Source: JBHIFB01 sp046760905
GTDB taxonomy: Bacteria > Gemmatimonadota > CAZMKB01
Assembly (NCBI GenBank): GCA_046760905.1
Contig: JBHIFB010000101.1
Coordinates: 1-12,184, forward strand
DNA length: 12,184 nt
Reading direction: 5' to 3'
Both the position numbers and the translations under genes were made by a program. Positions 1 to 7,812 of this stretch are shown one piece after another; position 1 is the first letter of the stretch, and each line of letters begins with the position of its first letter. A model generated the notes under the pieces. It was not told the origin of the DNA and did no database searches. It worked only from the letters and a program-made list of their open reading frames with translations.

Positions 1-1
1 T

Positions 2-160
2 CAATGCGAAGCGTCGAATGTAAGGGCTCTAGGCTCCAGAAACATTGAACCTAAAGCTTTTGGTATTTACACGCTTACAGGAAGTAAGTTTAAATTTTTA
101 GGCAAAGTCCTCGAATTGCATGCGACAAAAAGCCTTCGGATGGTCAGAGACTTCCTTTAA
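2..160 (+). CDS. C-terminal end of an unrecognised protein (partial, 5' end outside the window)
   Basis: One frame stays open from the first bases to TAA at 158-160, giving 52 residues that end in ...KSLRMVRDFL. The other two forward frames hit stops early. The piece is basic and mixed in composition, with a stretch GIYTLTGSKFKFLGKVLEL that looks like ordinary folded protein rather than a chance frame. I do not recognise the family and assign no function. It ends 135 bases before the likely start of the phosphatase-like gene, with no visible terminator between them, so the two may be co-transcribed. A 52-codon open run can occur by chance, so confidence is moderate. Confidence 0.45.
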   Translation, partial: QCEASNVRALGSRNIEPKAFGIYTLTGSKFKFLGKVLELHATKSLRMVRDFL

Positions 161-295
161 TTATCTGATGGATAGAGTTGCAGCTGGTTTCACAGAGGCT
201 GTGGAGAGCTTTCCATCTTATTGCAGAGCGTGAATCCACCTGGTATATTAATCAGGCGCATTCACCTCTTGCCTTATGAGGAGAAGATCCGGGAA

Positions 296-2158
296 ATGAG
301 AAACCACATTAAAGTTCTTCTTTCCCTTTCACTCATTGCCGCGGTCTCAGAGCTTGCATTCATGGTGTATCTGAATGAAATGTTTCCAATCCGTATGGAT
401 TACCTCTTGCTTCTGCTTTACCTCTATCTGCCAAATGTCTTGCTATCCATACCGGTACTCCTCGTGCTGAGCCTTTTTTGCAGGTCCTTAAAAGTTTCAC
501 CGTCAGAACCCTCTGAATACTTAAGGGCTCAAGGTCTGGTTGTTTCGGTCTTATCGGCCATCTTCGCCCTCGATATAGAGCTGGACCTGTTTAGAATGTA
601 TTACTTCGAATATCGCCCCGGTTCTCGAGGCATCATATATGTCATATTCGGAGTTATTTTCCTCACAGTCACACTCCTATGCCTGCTTTCCTTCCTCTAT
701 CGGGAATTCTTGAAAGAGGCATTTCGAAGGCTCAAGCTGACTATTGCCCGATTTTCCCTTGCATTCACCGTTGCGGTATTTCTAGCGTTCTCGTATCACT
801 CCCTCGTATGGGAGGTGGAAAATCAACCACCTGATACGGGTGGATCACCGACACTACACAATCAGAGAGATTTGGGAGAATCTAGGCCGCGAATCCTCCT
901 TTTGGGACTCGATGGCCTTAGCTTTGACTCCCTGGACCGGCTATCTTCCGAGGGTCGTATTCCGAATCTGAAATCCATTATGGAATCAGGAAGCCAGGGA
1001 TACCTCCGATCCGCCATACCTACGCTTTCACCAATGCTCTGGACCAGTATATCAACAGGAAAAGTCGAGAGCAAACACGGGATTCACGATTTTCGTATGG
1101 TCAAATTGCCTGGCATTCGGCCCTTTCGGATGGACCTGGTGAGGGTCAAATTCGCGTCGATCCTGAAACACTATATCTCCAGAAGCTCGATCGTTTCCGG
1201 GAGACTCTATACGTATCAGCACTACATAAGCACGATGAGACGATGCAAGAACCTGTGGAACATCCTCGCTGAAAACGGGCTCGAGGTCGGGGTCGTGGGA
1301 TGGTACGCCAGCTGGCCGGCGGAAGATGTGAACGGTTTCATAATAAGTGACAGATCATTCCTGTACTCAAAAAGCAGCGATGATTTTGACGCCGGCCTCA
1401 CACACCCCGACAGCATCTTTGCGAACATATTGGAGTATCTAATCTCGCCTTCTGATGTAAGCGAGGAATCTCTCTTGTGGTTGTGCGACCCTCCAGAGGG
1501 CAGTTCGAATAGGTGGCGTGACGGCTGCCGGGAGGTGCTGTCAATCTATTTCGAAGCGATCCAAAAAAACTACATCAAGGACCTGGGCACTCTCGGCGTC
1601 TCACTATACATGTTGGAGAATTACCCTTCCTGGGACGTTATGATGATCTACTTCAGATCGGTGGATTCGATGAATCACGTGGTATTTCACCAGATTCACG
1701 AGAAAGGAGACAGCATGGGTGATTCCCTGTATCTTATACCTGACAATTACTACGAGTTCGTCGATGAGATAATCGGGAGATTGAGGGAGAGGGTCGATGA
1801 TGAGACAATCTTGATGATCGTATCAGATCACGGCTGGGACCACAATACGGGACATCCCTATGCGCCCGACGGCGTATTCCTTATGAGCGGGGGGTTCGTA
1901 ACACAGGGCTGCCACATGGAGGGAGTGAGTATTTACGATATCGCTCCGACCGTTCTTTATCTCAGGGGTCTTCCCATAGCGAGAGATATGGACGGGAGCC
2001 CCGTGCTTTCATGTCTAGATCCGGCTTTTACGGCCAATCATCCGGTGAAATACATTCCAACCTATGAAGAGGAGGTCAGGCCCCATTTGGAAACTCATAA
2101 GTCATTAGTAGACAATGAAATTGATAAACAACTTAAAGCGTTGGGTTATATCGAGTAG
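296..2158 (+). CDS. Membrane-anchored alkaline phosphatase superfamily protein (type I phosphodiesterase / nucleotide pyrophosphatase-like)
   Basis: The likely start is ATG 296 (620 aa), with GAGGAG at 278-283; a TTG at 221 would add 25 residues. Numbered from ATG 296, about five hydrophobic segments fill residues 7-170 (near 7-26, 36-62, 80-98, 112-135, 150-170), and a soluble domain probably outside the cytoplasmic membrane follows from about 198. The two-metal catalytic set of the phosphodiesterase/nucleotide pyrophosphatase family is complete: D206 in LLLGLDG, nucleophile S245 in PTLSPMLWTS, then TGK..SKHGIH, D457 and H461 in VDSMNH, D511 and H512 in SDHG, and H520 in TGH. The ends DIAPTVLYLRGLP and LKALGYIE are typical of bacterial members that hydrolyse or transfer phosphate esters. 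The substrate cannot be read from the sequence. A polytopic anchor on this domain recalls envelope phospho-group transferases, but the catalytic motifs are of the phosphodiesterase type. Confidence 0.9.
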   Translation: MRNHIKVLLSLSLIAAVSELAFMVYLNEMFPIRMDYLLLLLYLYLPNVLLSIPVLLVLSLFCRSLKVSPSEPSEYLRAQGLVVSVLSAIFALDIELDLFRMYYFEYRPGSRGIIYVIFGVIFLTVTLLCLLSFLYREFLKEAFRRLKLTIARFSLAFTVAVFLAFSYHSLVWEVENQPPDTGGSPTLHNQRDLGESRPRILLLGLDGLSFDSLDRLSSEGRIPNLKSIMESGSQGYLRSAIPTLSPMLWTSISTGKVESKHGIHDFRMVKLPGIRPFRMDLVRVKFASILKHYISRSSIVSGRLYTYQHYISTMRRCKNLWNILAENGLEVGVVGWYASWPAEDVNGFIISDRSFLYSKSSDDFDAGLTHPDSIFANILEYLISPSDVSEESLLWLCDPPEGSSNRWRDGCREVLSIYFEAIQKNYIKDLGTLGVSLYMLENYPSWDVMMIYFRSVDSMNHVVFHQIHEKGDSMGDSLYLIPDNYYEFVDEIIGRLRERVDDETILMIVSDHGWDHNTGHPYAPDGVFLMSGGFVTQGCHMEGVSIYDIAPTVLYLRGLPIARDMDGSPVLSCLDPAFTANHPVKYIPTYEEEVRPHLETHKSLVDNEIDKQLKALGYIE

Positions 2159-2249
2159 GATTCGATACATTGCATCTTAACAGGAATCGGTTTTTCAGAC
2201 GTTGTATGATGGAGACTAACATCAAAGTTCACAACCGGAAGGAGGCATC

Positions 2250-2420
2250 GTGGGAGTGATTATTCTGAAACTCGCAGGCACCCTCGTCTGAGCCGGTCTT
2301 GTTTACGCAGGCTGCGTATACTGGCCATTTGAGTGGGGAAATAGTGTCGGCATAGCCCTGGCCTCAATTGTCATTATTGCTGGTATTGTCGAAATGATCG
2401 TCTCATCGTGGCGACGGTAG
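2250..2420 (+). CDS. Possible 56-codon small membrane protein interrupted by one in-frame TGA (recoded or broken)
   Basis: A strong Shine-Dalgarno sequence, AAGGAGG (2239-2245), precedes GTG 2250 by 4 bases. The frame reads VGVIILKLAGTLV, then TGA at 2289-2291 (codon 14), then continues for 42 codons to TAG 2418-2420. The downstream part is strongly hydrophobic (YAGCVYWPFEW, then SVGIALASIVIIAGIVEMIV, ending SSWRR). Read through, it is a tidy two-helix membrane hairpin with a positively charged C-terminus. There is no ATG, GTG or TTG soon after the TGA in this frame, so re-initiation would not rescue it. Options are selenocysteine or other UGA decoding, a nonsense-mutated pseudogene, an assembly error, or a chance frame (a random 42-codon run has roughly a one in eight chance of being open). 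I recognise no family. Confidence 0.4.
2301..2321 (+). other. Stem-loop just after the in-frame TGA (selenocysteine-insertion-like geometry)
   Basis: TACGCA (2304-2309) pairs perfectly with TGCGTA (2313-2318) around a GGC loop. After one T/T mismatch the stem extends by G2301-C2321 and T2302-A2320. GCC right after the TGA (2292-2294) could add an outer pairing with GGC 2323-2325. The loop begins with G at 2310, 18 bases after the TGA. From memory, bacterial SECIS elements have a small apical loop with a G near its start about 16-37 bases after the UGA, so this fits. The hairpin itself is seen; its role is inference. Confidence 0.4.
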
Positions 2421-2486
2421 CGATCTGTGGCAGAGAACCGGTCTTGATTTGAAGAGAGACTTTTTCAGAGATCTCAAAGTATTGAC

Positions 2487-2515
2487 TTGATAAGCTGTAC
2501 CGGTTGAGTTATCTT
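2487..2515 (+). promoter_or_regulatory. Possible sigma-70-type promoter for the radical SAM gene
   Basis: TTGATA (2487-2492) lies 17 bases before TATCTT (2510-2515) in an AT-rich stretch that continues to about 2535. The -10 is only 4 of 6 to consensus, and an overlapping TTGACT (2482-2487) has poor spacing. The position, about 90 bases before the gene, is reasonable. Confidence 0.35.
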
Positions 2516-2602
2516 ATATTATTAAATTTTTAAATCCGCTGAGTTTGTGTGGATTGTGGCGTAAAAGCCAAAATTTATAACATGGCCGGTAAGGATCACG
2601 GA

Positions 2603-4081
2603 ATGAAAATACTCCTTGTCTATCCCGAGTATCCAGAGACTTTCTGGAGTTTTAAGCACGCCTTGAAATTCATCTCGAAGAAGGCGAGCTCCCCACCACT
2701 GGGGCTTTTGACTGTCGCCGCGATGCTCCCAAAGGAGTGGGAGAAGAAGCTCATTGACATGAACATAAATGCGTTGCGTGACAAAGAACTCCAGTGGGCC
2801 GATTACGTGTTTCTAAGTGCCATGTCCATACAGAAAGAATCTGTGAGAAATATAATTGCCAGGTGCAGGAAGTTCGGGAAAAAGATCGTCGCAGGAGGGC
2901 CATTCTTCACTACAGAGTATGATGAATTCAGGGAAGTCGATCACCTTGTTCTGAAAGAGGCGGAAATCACACTTCCCCGCTTTCTTGCGGATCTGGAAGA
3001 GGGAAATCCCAAACGCATATACACAACCGATAAGTGGGCCGATCTGGCGGATACGCCAATCCCGCTCTGGGAGCTCCTGGACATGAAGAAATACGCATCG
3101 ATGAATATCCAGTACTCCAGAGGCTGTCCCTACAGTTGCGAGTTCTGTGACATAACCCAACTCCTGGGACGCCAGCCGCGAACGAAGAGCAAAGAGCAGA
3201 TTGTGGCCGAGCTTGAAAGTCTCTACTTGCAGGGCTGGAGGAGTGGGGTTTTCTTTGTCGATGATAACTTTATCGGGAACAGAAGGAAGCTGAAGAAAGA
3301 AATCTTGCCTGCGACGATCGAATGGATGGACATGAGGAATCATCCGTTTTCGTTTATAACGGAGCTTTCGATCAACCTCGCAGACGATGTGGAGCTCATG
3401 AAGTTGATGGTGGATGCAGGTTTTGACTCGGTCTTCGTAGGCATCGAGTCACCGAATGAGGAGAGCCTGGCTGAATGCAACAAGTTTCAGAATAAAAACC
3501 GCGATCTCGTGGCCTGCGTGAAGAAGATTCACAGGTCTGGCTTGCAGGTGCAGGGTGGTTTCATCGTAGGTTTCGATAATGATCCGCCTTCGATATTCGA
3601 TCGGATAATATCCTTCATTCAGGAGAGCGGAATCGTCGTCGCAATGGTTGGGCTCTTAAATGCGCCTCGGGGAACCAGGCTTTACAAGAGGCTCATAGAG
3701 GAGCGGAGACTCTTGAGGGATATATCAGGGAACAACACGGATCTTACTATGAACTTCATACCGAAGATGAACTACGAGTCGCTCGTCAGCGAATATAAGA
3801 AGATCGTTAACACGATTTATTCTCCGAAGCATTACTATGAGAGGGTGAAGACGTTTCTCAGGGAATACAAGCCGCTGCAGAAAAAAGCGTTCAGGTTCAG
3901 GTTCAAGGATCTAAGACCTTTCTTCAAATCCATCGTATACCTGGGGATAATTGGCAAGGAGAGATATCATTACTGGAAGCTCTTCTTCTGGACTGTGTTC
4001 AAGCGTCCCCGGCTCTTCCCGCTAGCGATTACATTTGCAATCTATGGATTCCACTTTCGAAAGATATTCGAAAATTACTGA
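2603..4081 (+). CDS. B12-binding-domain radical SAM protein with DUF4070-type C-terminus
   Basis: The start chosen is ATG 2603 (492 aa, MKILLVYPEYP), because AAGGA at 2591-2595 sits 7 bases upstream; GTG 2549 and ATG 2582 lack a good site. Residues 1-130 form a Rossmann-like cobalamin-binding domain without the His of classical DxHxxG proteins. The radical SAM core carries the [4Fe-4S] cysteines C175, C179 and C182 (RGCPYSCEFCDI), then DDNFIGN, VFVGIESP and QGGFIVGFDND. The C-terminal 150 residues, ending in YHYWKLFFWTVFKRP and a hydrophobic, basic stretch, look like DUF4070 and suggest membrane contact. The opening, with TFWSFKHALKFISKKASSPPLG, belongs to a large group related to the hopanoid methylases HpnP and HpnR, so methylation or C-C bond chemistry on a lipid-like substrate is possible. 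The substrate is unknown and no hopanoid genes are in view. A terminator follows. Confidence 0.92.
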   Translation: MKILLVYPEYPETFWSFKHALKFISKKASSPPLGLLTVAAMLPKEWEKKLIDMNINALRDKELQWADYVFLSAMSIQKESVRNIIARCRKFGKKIVAGGPFFTTEYDEFREVDHLVLKEAEITLPRFLADLEEGNPKRIYTTDKWADLADTPIPLWELLDMKKYASMNIQYSRGCPYSCEFCDITQLLGRQPRTKSKEQIVAELESLYLQGWRSGVFFVDDNFIGNRRKLKKEILPATIEWMDMRNHPFSFITELSINLADDVELMKLMVDAGFDSVFVGIESPNEESLAECNKFQNKNRDLVACVKKIHRSGLQVQGGFIVGFDNDPPSIFDRIISFIQESGIVVAMVGLLNAPRGTRLYKRLIEERRLLRDISGNNTDLTMNFIPKMNYESLVSEYKKIVNTIYSPKHYYERVKTFLREYKPLQKKAFRFRFKDLRPFFKSIVYLGIIGKERYHYWKLFFWTVFKRPRLFPLAITFAIYGFHFRKIFENY

Positions 4082-4090
4082 TTGAGCATC

Positions 4091-4143
4091 AAAGCTTTCC
4101 CGGATTTTCCGGGTGGCTGACCCTCCCCGGGGCTTTTTATTTT
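4091..4143 (+). terminator. Rho-independent terminator after the radical SAM gene
   Basis: CCCGGA-TTT-TCCGGG (4099-4113) is a perfect hairpin, extendable by AGC 4093-4095 with GCT 4116-4118. A larger alternative pairs AAAGC (4091-4095) and CCCGG (4099-4103) with CCGGG (4127-4131) and GCTTT (4132-4136). The T-rich run TTTTTATTTT (4134-4143) follows directly. It lies 10 bases after the stop codon. Confidence 0.75.
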
Positions 4144-4227
4144 GAGCAATATATTTTCCTGGATCGCCTCCTTACAGAGCCCTCGTACCAAAAGCAGCCT
4201 GGCATATTTATCTCACATTGTTCACGG

Positions 4228-4264
4228 TTGCAACAATACAGAAGTTTGTTTTGTATGATAAAAT
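4228..4264 (+). promoter_or_regulatory. Weak candidate promoter for the large secreted protein gene
   Basis: The AT-rich stretch holds TATGAT (4254-4259, 5 of 6 to the -10 consensus) and an overlapping TAAAAT (4259-4264). TTGCAA (4228-4233) is the best -35 but is 20 bases from TATGAT, longer than usual. The preceding terminator makes a promoter here likely even though its exact boxes are unsure. The same 9-mer TTGTATGAT also occurs at 2202-2210, before the small TGA-interrupted frame. Confidence 0.3.
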
Positions 4265-4345
4265 AACGAATTAAGTGCGTAAAAGCATTGAGGCTAACCC
4301 AGCTTGAGGTGCCCAGATATCATTTCACTTTCAGCGGAGGTCAGT

Positions 4346-4591
4346 ATGAGAGCTTCCAGATTAATTATTATCATCGGCTTAATGTTAGTCTCTTCTATAG
4401 CCCTTTCAACCTTCATAGAACGGGATAGCCGATCATTCAGGATACGAGCAGTGAAAAGGGAGATACTGACCCCTAAGCCGCTATTTGCTGCGATCGAGGG
4501 TGGTCGAGAAGCATCTGATTTCATGATCAGAATCCACGATGCAAACAGTGTCGGTATGGCCGTTTCAAACAGGGGCGAATTCGGCTGTTGA
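4346..4591 (+). CDS. 5' piece of the large secreted protein as read by the standard code (81 aa with signal peptide)
   Basis: If TGA 4589-4591 is a true stop, this is all that is made from the good ribosome binding site: a signal peptide of about 20 residues and a 60-residue stub ending GEFGC. It has no domain of its own. It is better read as the N-terminus of the gene running to 7699 than as an independent small gene. An earlier start at 4304 adds 14 residues before the signal peptide and has no ribosome binding site. Confidence 0.5.
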   Translation: MRASRLIIIIGLMLVSSIALSTFIERDSRSFRIRAVKREILTPKPLFAAIEGGREASDFMIRIHDANSVGMAVSNRGEFGC

Positions 4592-7500
4592 GGAATCCAG
4601 GCCGGTCGGTGGCCAGCGTGGACTGAAAACAACTACATCTTCGGGCAAGGGATATGGATCGGCGGGTTGGCCGATATAGACGCTGACGGGACTATAGATA
4701 CGGTAGTCGTTATGGCGTATAACACAATGTTGGGGCTTTCAGAGCATATTGAAGGGCGAGTCGGTCAGGATCCTGCGGATCCCCTGACGAGGGTTTTCAG
4801 TTCAACAGAGCTTGAAGATCTACTGGACTGGCCGGAGGAGTTCAGGGATGATGAGGGTAATCCGATTGTTTACTCGGCGCAGGATTTCGTTACTATATAC
4901 AATGACATCAGTGGCCAACCGCAGATGGAAGCGGGCAGGTTTGGCATAGAGGTCAAGCAGAGGAGCATGGCTTTCCTCGGCGGGTTCAACTTCAATTCGA
5001 TCCTCATTCTCTTCGAACTCACAAACAGATCTGATTCCCTCCCCGATGGTCCTTTCACTCTCGAGGAAGCATACATCGGATTTGCAAGCGACATGGATAT
5101 CGGGGAGACTTTCTACGATGACATAAGCTCTCTGCTCGATTCGGTCGAGGTCTATGGGAGGGACAAAGTCCCACTCAACACCGGTTTCGTGTGGGACAGC
5201 GATTTCCAGGAGGATAACTGGACGGGGAAGGTGGGATTTGTGGGAACTCATTTCTTCCAGCCACCCGGCAATGCATGGGATGGAATCGATAATGACGGAG
5301 ACGGGATTGTCGATGAGGATCCAACGAATGGAATCGATGACGACGGCGATGGGATTCCCGATGACATCCCCGATGAGGTTGATTCCCTTGATGAGTTTCG
5401 CTTCACCGTGATGAGGAGATACTTCTACGAACCGCCCTTTGAGCCTGAAACAGACAGAGCAGCTTACAGGATGATGAGATGTCTTACAGAGGCCGACTGC
5501 GAAGAGAACACGAGTGAGGCCGAAGATGTTAGATTCTTGATATCATCTGGCCCATTCGATCTTCCCCCCGGTGAGAGCCAGGTCGTTGGTGTTGCGGTTG
5601 TCCTGGCGAATCCTGTTGGAAATCCTGACCGGCTTGACCTTTACGGCGATCCGCCAAGGCCCGATCCACAGGACCCGGTGCTATCGGAGTTTGTGGCAAC
5701 TATCCTTGGCACGAAAGCACTGTATGAATCGGGATTCGATGATCACCTGCCTTTGAAGATTTTCAATACGACGGATCTGGACGACACCAACGATCACATC
5801 GGGCCTTATCTTGTAAGCACAAACATCATTGACAGCATCCCGCTCTCCAGAAATACGGTCAACTACAGCGTGGATGGTGGACCCTATGGGGATACACTTA
5901 TGGTGAAAGAATCAGGCAATGTCTTTACAGGAGAGATACCGGGTCAGTATTTCTGGTCAACGGTTTCCTACTATATTCAGGCAGTAGACTCTGCCTACTA
6001 TGTTCTCAGGGATCCGCCGGATGCCCCTCGGTCGACCTTCGAATTCTCCGTTGTGGATGTTCCCAACCTCGAGGAGATCGCCTGCGCCGGATGCAGCACA
6101 GGTGTCTCAATAGCTCCGGCGGATTATGACCTCGATGGATTTATGGACATCTTTATAGCAACGGCGAATGGACTGGCTCTGTTTCGAAACAACGGCGATT
6201 TCAGCTTCCAGGATGTCACCTCAGAGTCAGGTATACAGGTTATGGACAATACCGTGGGAGCTTCATGGGCCGATTACGACAACGATGGATTCCCGGATCT
6301 CTTCCTCGGGGTATATTCCGTCGGTTACACGCACATCCTCTACCGTAATTCAGGCGATGGAACATTCGAAGATGTGACCGAGACGGCCGGAGTTGCAGAC
6401 AGCCTTGCCACAACCTCGGGAATCTGGGGTGATGTGAACGGAGATGGCCTACTTGATTTATTCACGGCTCAGCTATGGACCGACAGGCTGTATATAAACA
6501 ATGGCGATGGAACATTCGAAGACAGAGCCGAAGCATGGGAAATAGAGGAAACGAGAAATGATAGAGTCGCCTCCTTTTTTGACAAAGACGGCGACAGTGA
6601 TCTCGATCTCATAATCGCTGGCGCCGGTTCTGGCGAGAATATTTTATACGAGAATGTAAACGAAGAAAGGTTCACTGATGTCACGAGTTTTTCAGGAATA
6701 GGCCAGATGCAATGGAACAGCTTTGCCGTCGGCGACTTCGATGATGATGGAGATGTGGACGTTCTCTTCTCGGGAGGGCCGCTCAGTCTCTATGAAAACA
6801 GTACAGGTACCGGTCATTTCACCGATGTAACAGAGGAGCTCGGTCTCTACGGAGCACCTGAAGATGCTTCATGGGTGGACTTGAATGCCGATGGCCTTCT
6901 GGATATTGTCACATCAGAGCCGGCTGTATTCATCAGGAAACCGGGTGAAGGTTTCATGAACCTGACAGAGATTGCCGGGATCTCGACCGGATATGAATAC
7001 GTAAAGTACATTCTTCCAATCGACATCGATAATGACGGTCTCAAGGATATTGCTGGGATCAATTTCTACAGAAACATCGGCTATCTTGGTGGCTTCTCAA
7101 AGAACTGGATTAAGCTGCAACTGGAGGGAAGCTTATCCAATAGATCCGCTGTGGGCGCAAGGGCGATTGTATATGCGGATGATATCTCCACTGCTGAATG
7201 GGTCGGCGGGGGAGGGGCCAGATCGCAGGATTCACCCGTACTCCATTTCGGTCTCGACACTCATGAAATGGTGGATTCGCTCATAATCGACTGGCCATCG
7301 GGTATCAGACAGAAACTGGAAAATCTCACACCGAATCGGCTGCATCTGGTTGTGGAGGATTCAACACTAAGTAAAATTGACCGGCTTGATCAGAAAGCCA
7401 GATTACCTCGATCCTACTTCCTCTATCAGAACTATCCCAATCCCTTCAATCCCACGACAGTTATCACCTTTGACATCACTGGCAACGCTTCCAGAAATCA

Positions 7501-7699
7501 GCAGGTGCTTCTTGCGATTTACGACCTCCGTGGTAAGTATGTTAATACACTGATTGATTCACAGCTCGAGCCGGGGAGACACGAAATCGTCTGGGATGGG
7601 CGAAATGGAGAGGGGGAGAGGGTCTCGTCAGGGATCTACCTGTACACGTTGAGATGTGGTGACAAAACCTATACCAGGAAGATGGTCATGGTAAAATGA
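4346..7699 (+). CDS. Large secreted FG-GAP/VCBS repeat, ASPIC/UnbV protein with sorting tail, interrupted by an in-frame TGA at codon 82
   Basis: ATG 4346 follows CGGAGG (4335-4340) and starts a signal peptide (MRASRLIIIIGLMLVSSIAL). The frame stays the same to TGA 7697-7699, giving 1117 residues if TGA 4589-4591 (codon 82) is decoded. Protein homology runs across the TGA: NSVGMAVSNRGEFGC, TGA, GIQAGRWPAW, then NNYIFGQGIWIGG, a typical N-terminal pattern of such exported proteins. After it come calcium-binding repeats near residues 312-340 (DNDGDG, DDDGDG), an Ig-like part near 470-570, FG-GAP/VCBS repeats near 587-907 (DYDNDGFPDLF, GDGTFEDVT), an ASPIC/UnbV domain near 929-1005 (SAVGARA, LHFGLD, DWPSG), and a FlgD-like sorting tail from about 1020 (YPNPFNP, ending RKMVMVK). 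It is probably a surface beta-propeller with a binding role. By the standard code the downstream part has no good start, so the gene is either recoded or a recent pseudogene. Confidence 0.85.
4589..4622 (+). other. In-frame TGA and following stem-loop inside the large secreted protein gene
   Basis: TGT TGA GGA encodes Cys, the TGA, then Gly. Downstream, TCCA (4596-4599) and GGCC (4600-4603) pair with GGCC (4611-4614) and TGGA (4619-4622), with a seven-base loop GGTCGGT and a four-base bulge AGCG. The first loop G is only 12 bases after the TGA, shorter than the bacterial SECIS range I recall (about 16-37), so the fit is poor. One base change from GGA (Gly) would create this TGA. Confidence 0.4.
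6353..6522 (+). repeat. Exact 20-base direct repeat marking FG-GAP repeat units
   Basis: The same 20 bases, coding G-D-G-T-F-E-D, occur at 6353-6372 and 6503-6522, exactly 150 bases (50 codons) apart. This matches the propeller repeat unit of the surrounding protein and suggests recent internal duplication or conversion between blades, rather than a mobile element. Confidence 0.7.
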
Positions 7700-7775
7700 G
7701 TTTACCTTCAAATCGAAGCCCCAGCGATTCCACAAAGCAGTCAATCATTTAATATTTCTCGAAGCCCGACTCGAC

Positions 7776-7804
7776 TTGACACCTGAGAAAATTAATGGTA
7801 GAAT
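7776..7804 (+). promoter_or_regulatory. Sigma-70-type promoter directly at the start codon of the second repeat protein
   Basis: TTGACA (7776-7781, perfect) lies 17 bases before TAGAAT (7799-7804, 5 of 6). Transcription should begin at about 7810-7813, while the ATG is at 7813-7815. No Shine-Dalgarno sequence lies before the ATG. The mRNA is therefore probably leaderless or nearly so. Confidence 0.7.
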
Positions 7805-7812
7805 AAGCTCGA

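Noticed and set aside
221..2158. TTG 221 as the phosphatase start
   Set aside because: The extra 25 residues add no recognisable segment and the site is weak; ATG 296 puts a membrane helix near the N-terminus. Not fully excluded.
2813..3343. 176-codon frame on the - strand
   Set aside because: It lies wholly inside the radical SAM gene, whose + strand motifs (CxxxCxxC, GGFIVGFDND) are conserved. It has no recognisable domain or ribosome binding site.
4667..7699. TTG 4667 as an independent start of the large protein
   Set aside because: There is no ribosome binding site, and homologous sequence (NNYIFGQGIWIGG) continues upstream in the same frame through the TGA to a proper signal peptide.
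2250..7699. Global reassignment of TGA to an amino acid (as in SR1 or Gracilibacteria)
   Set aside because: Several genes end with TGA exactly after conserved C-terminal motifs, so TGA works as a stop in this genome.
7717..7768. Repeated TCGAAGCCC in the gap before the second repeat protein
   Set aside because: Only 9 bases are shared, with no symmetry or clear relation to the promoter; chance is likely.
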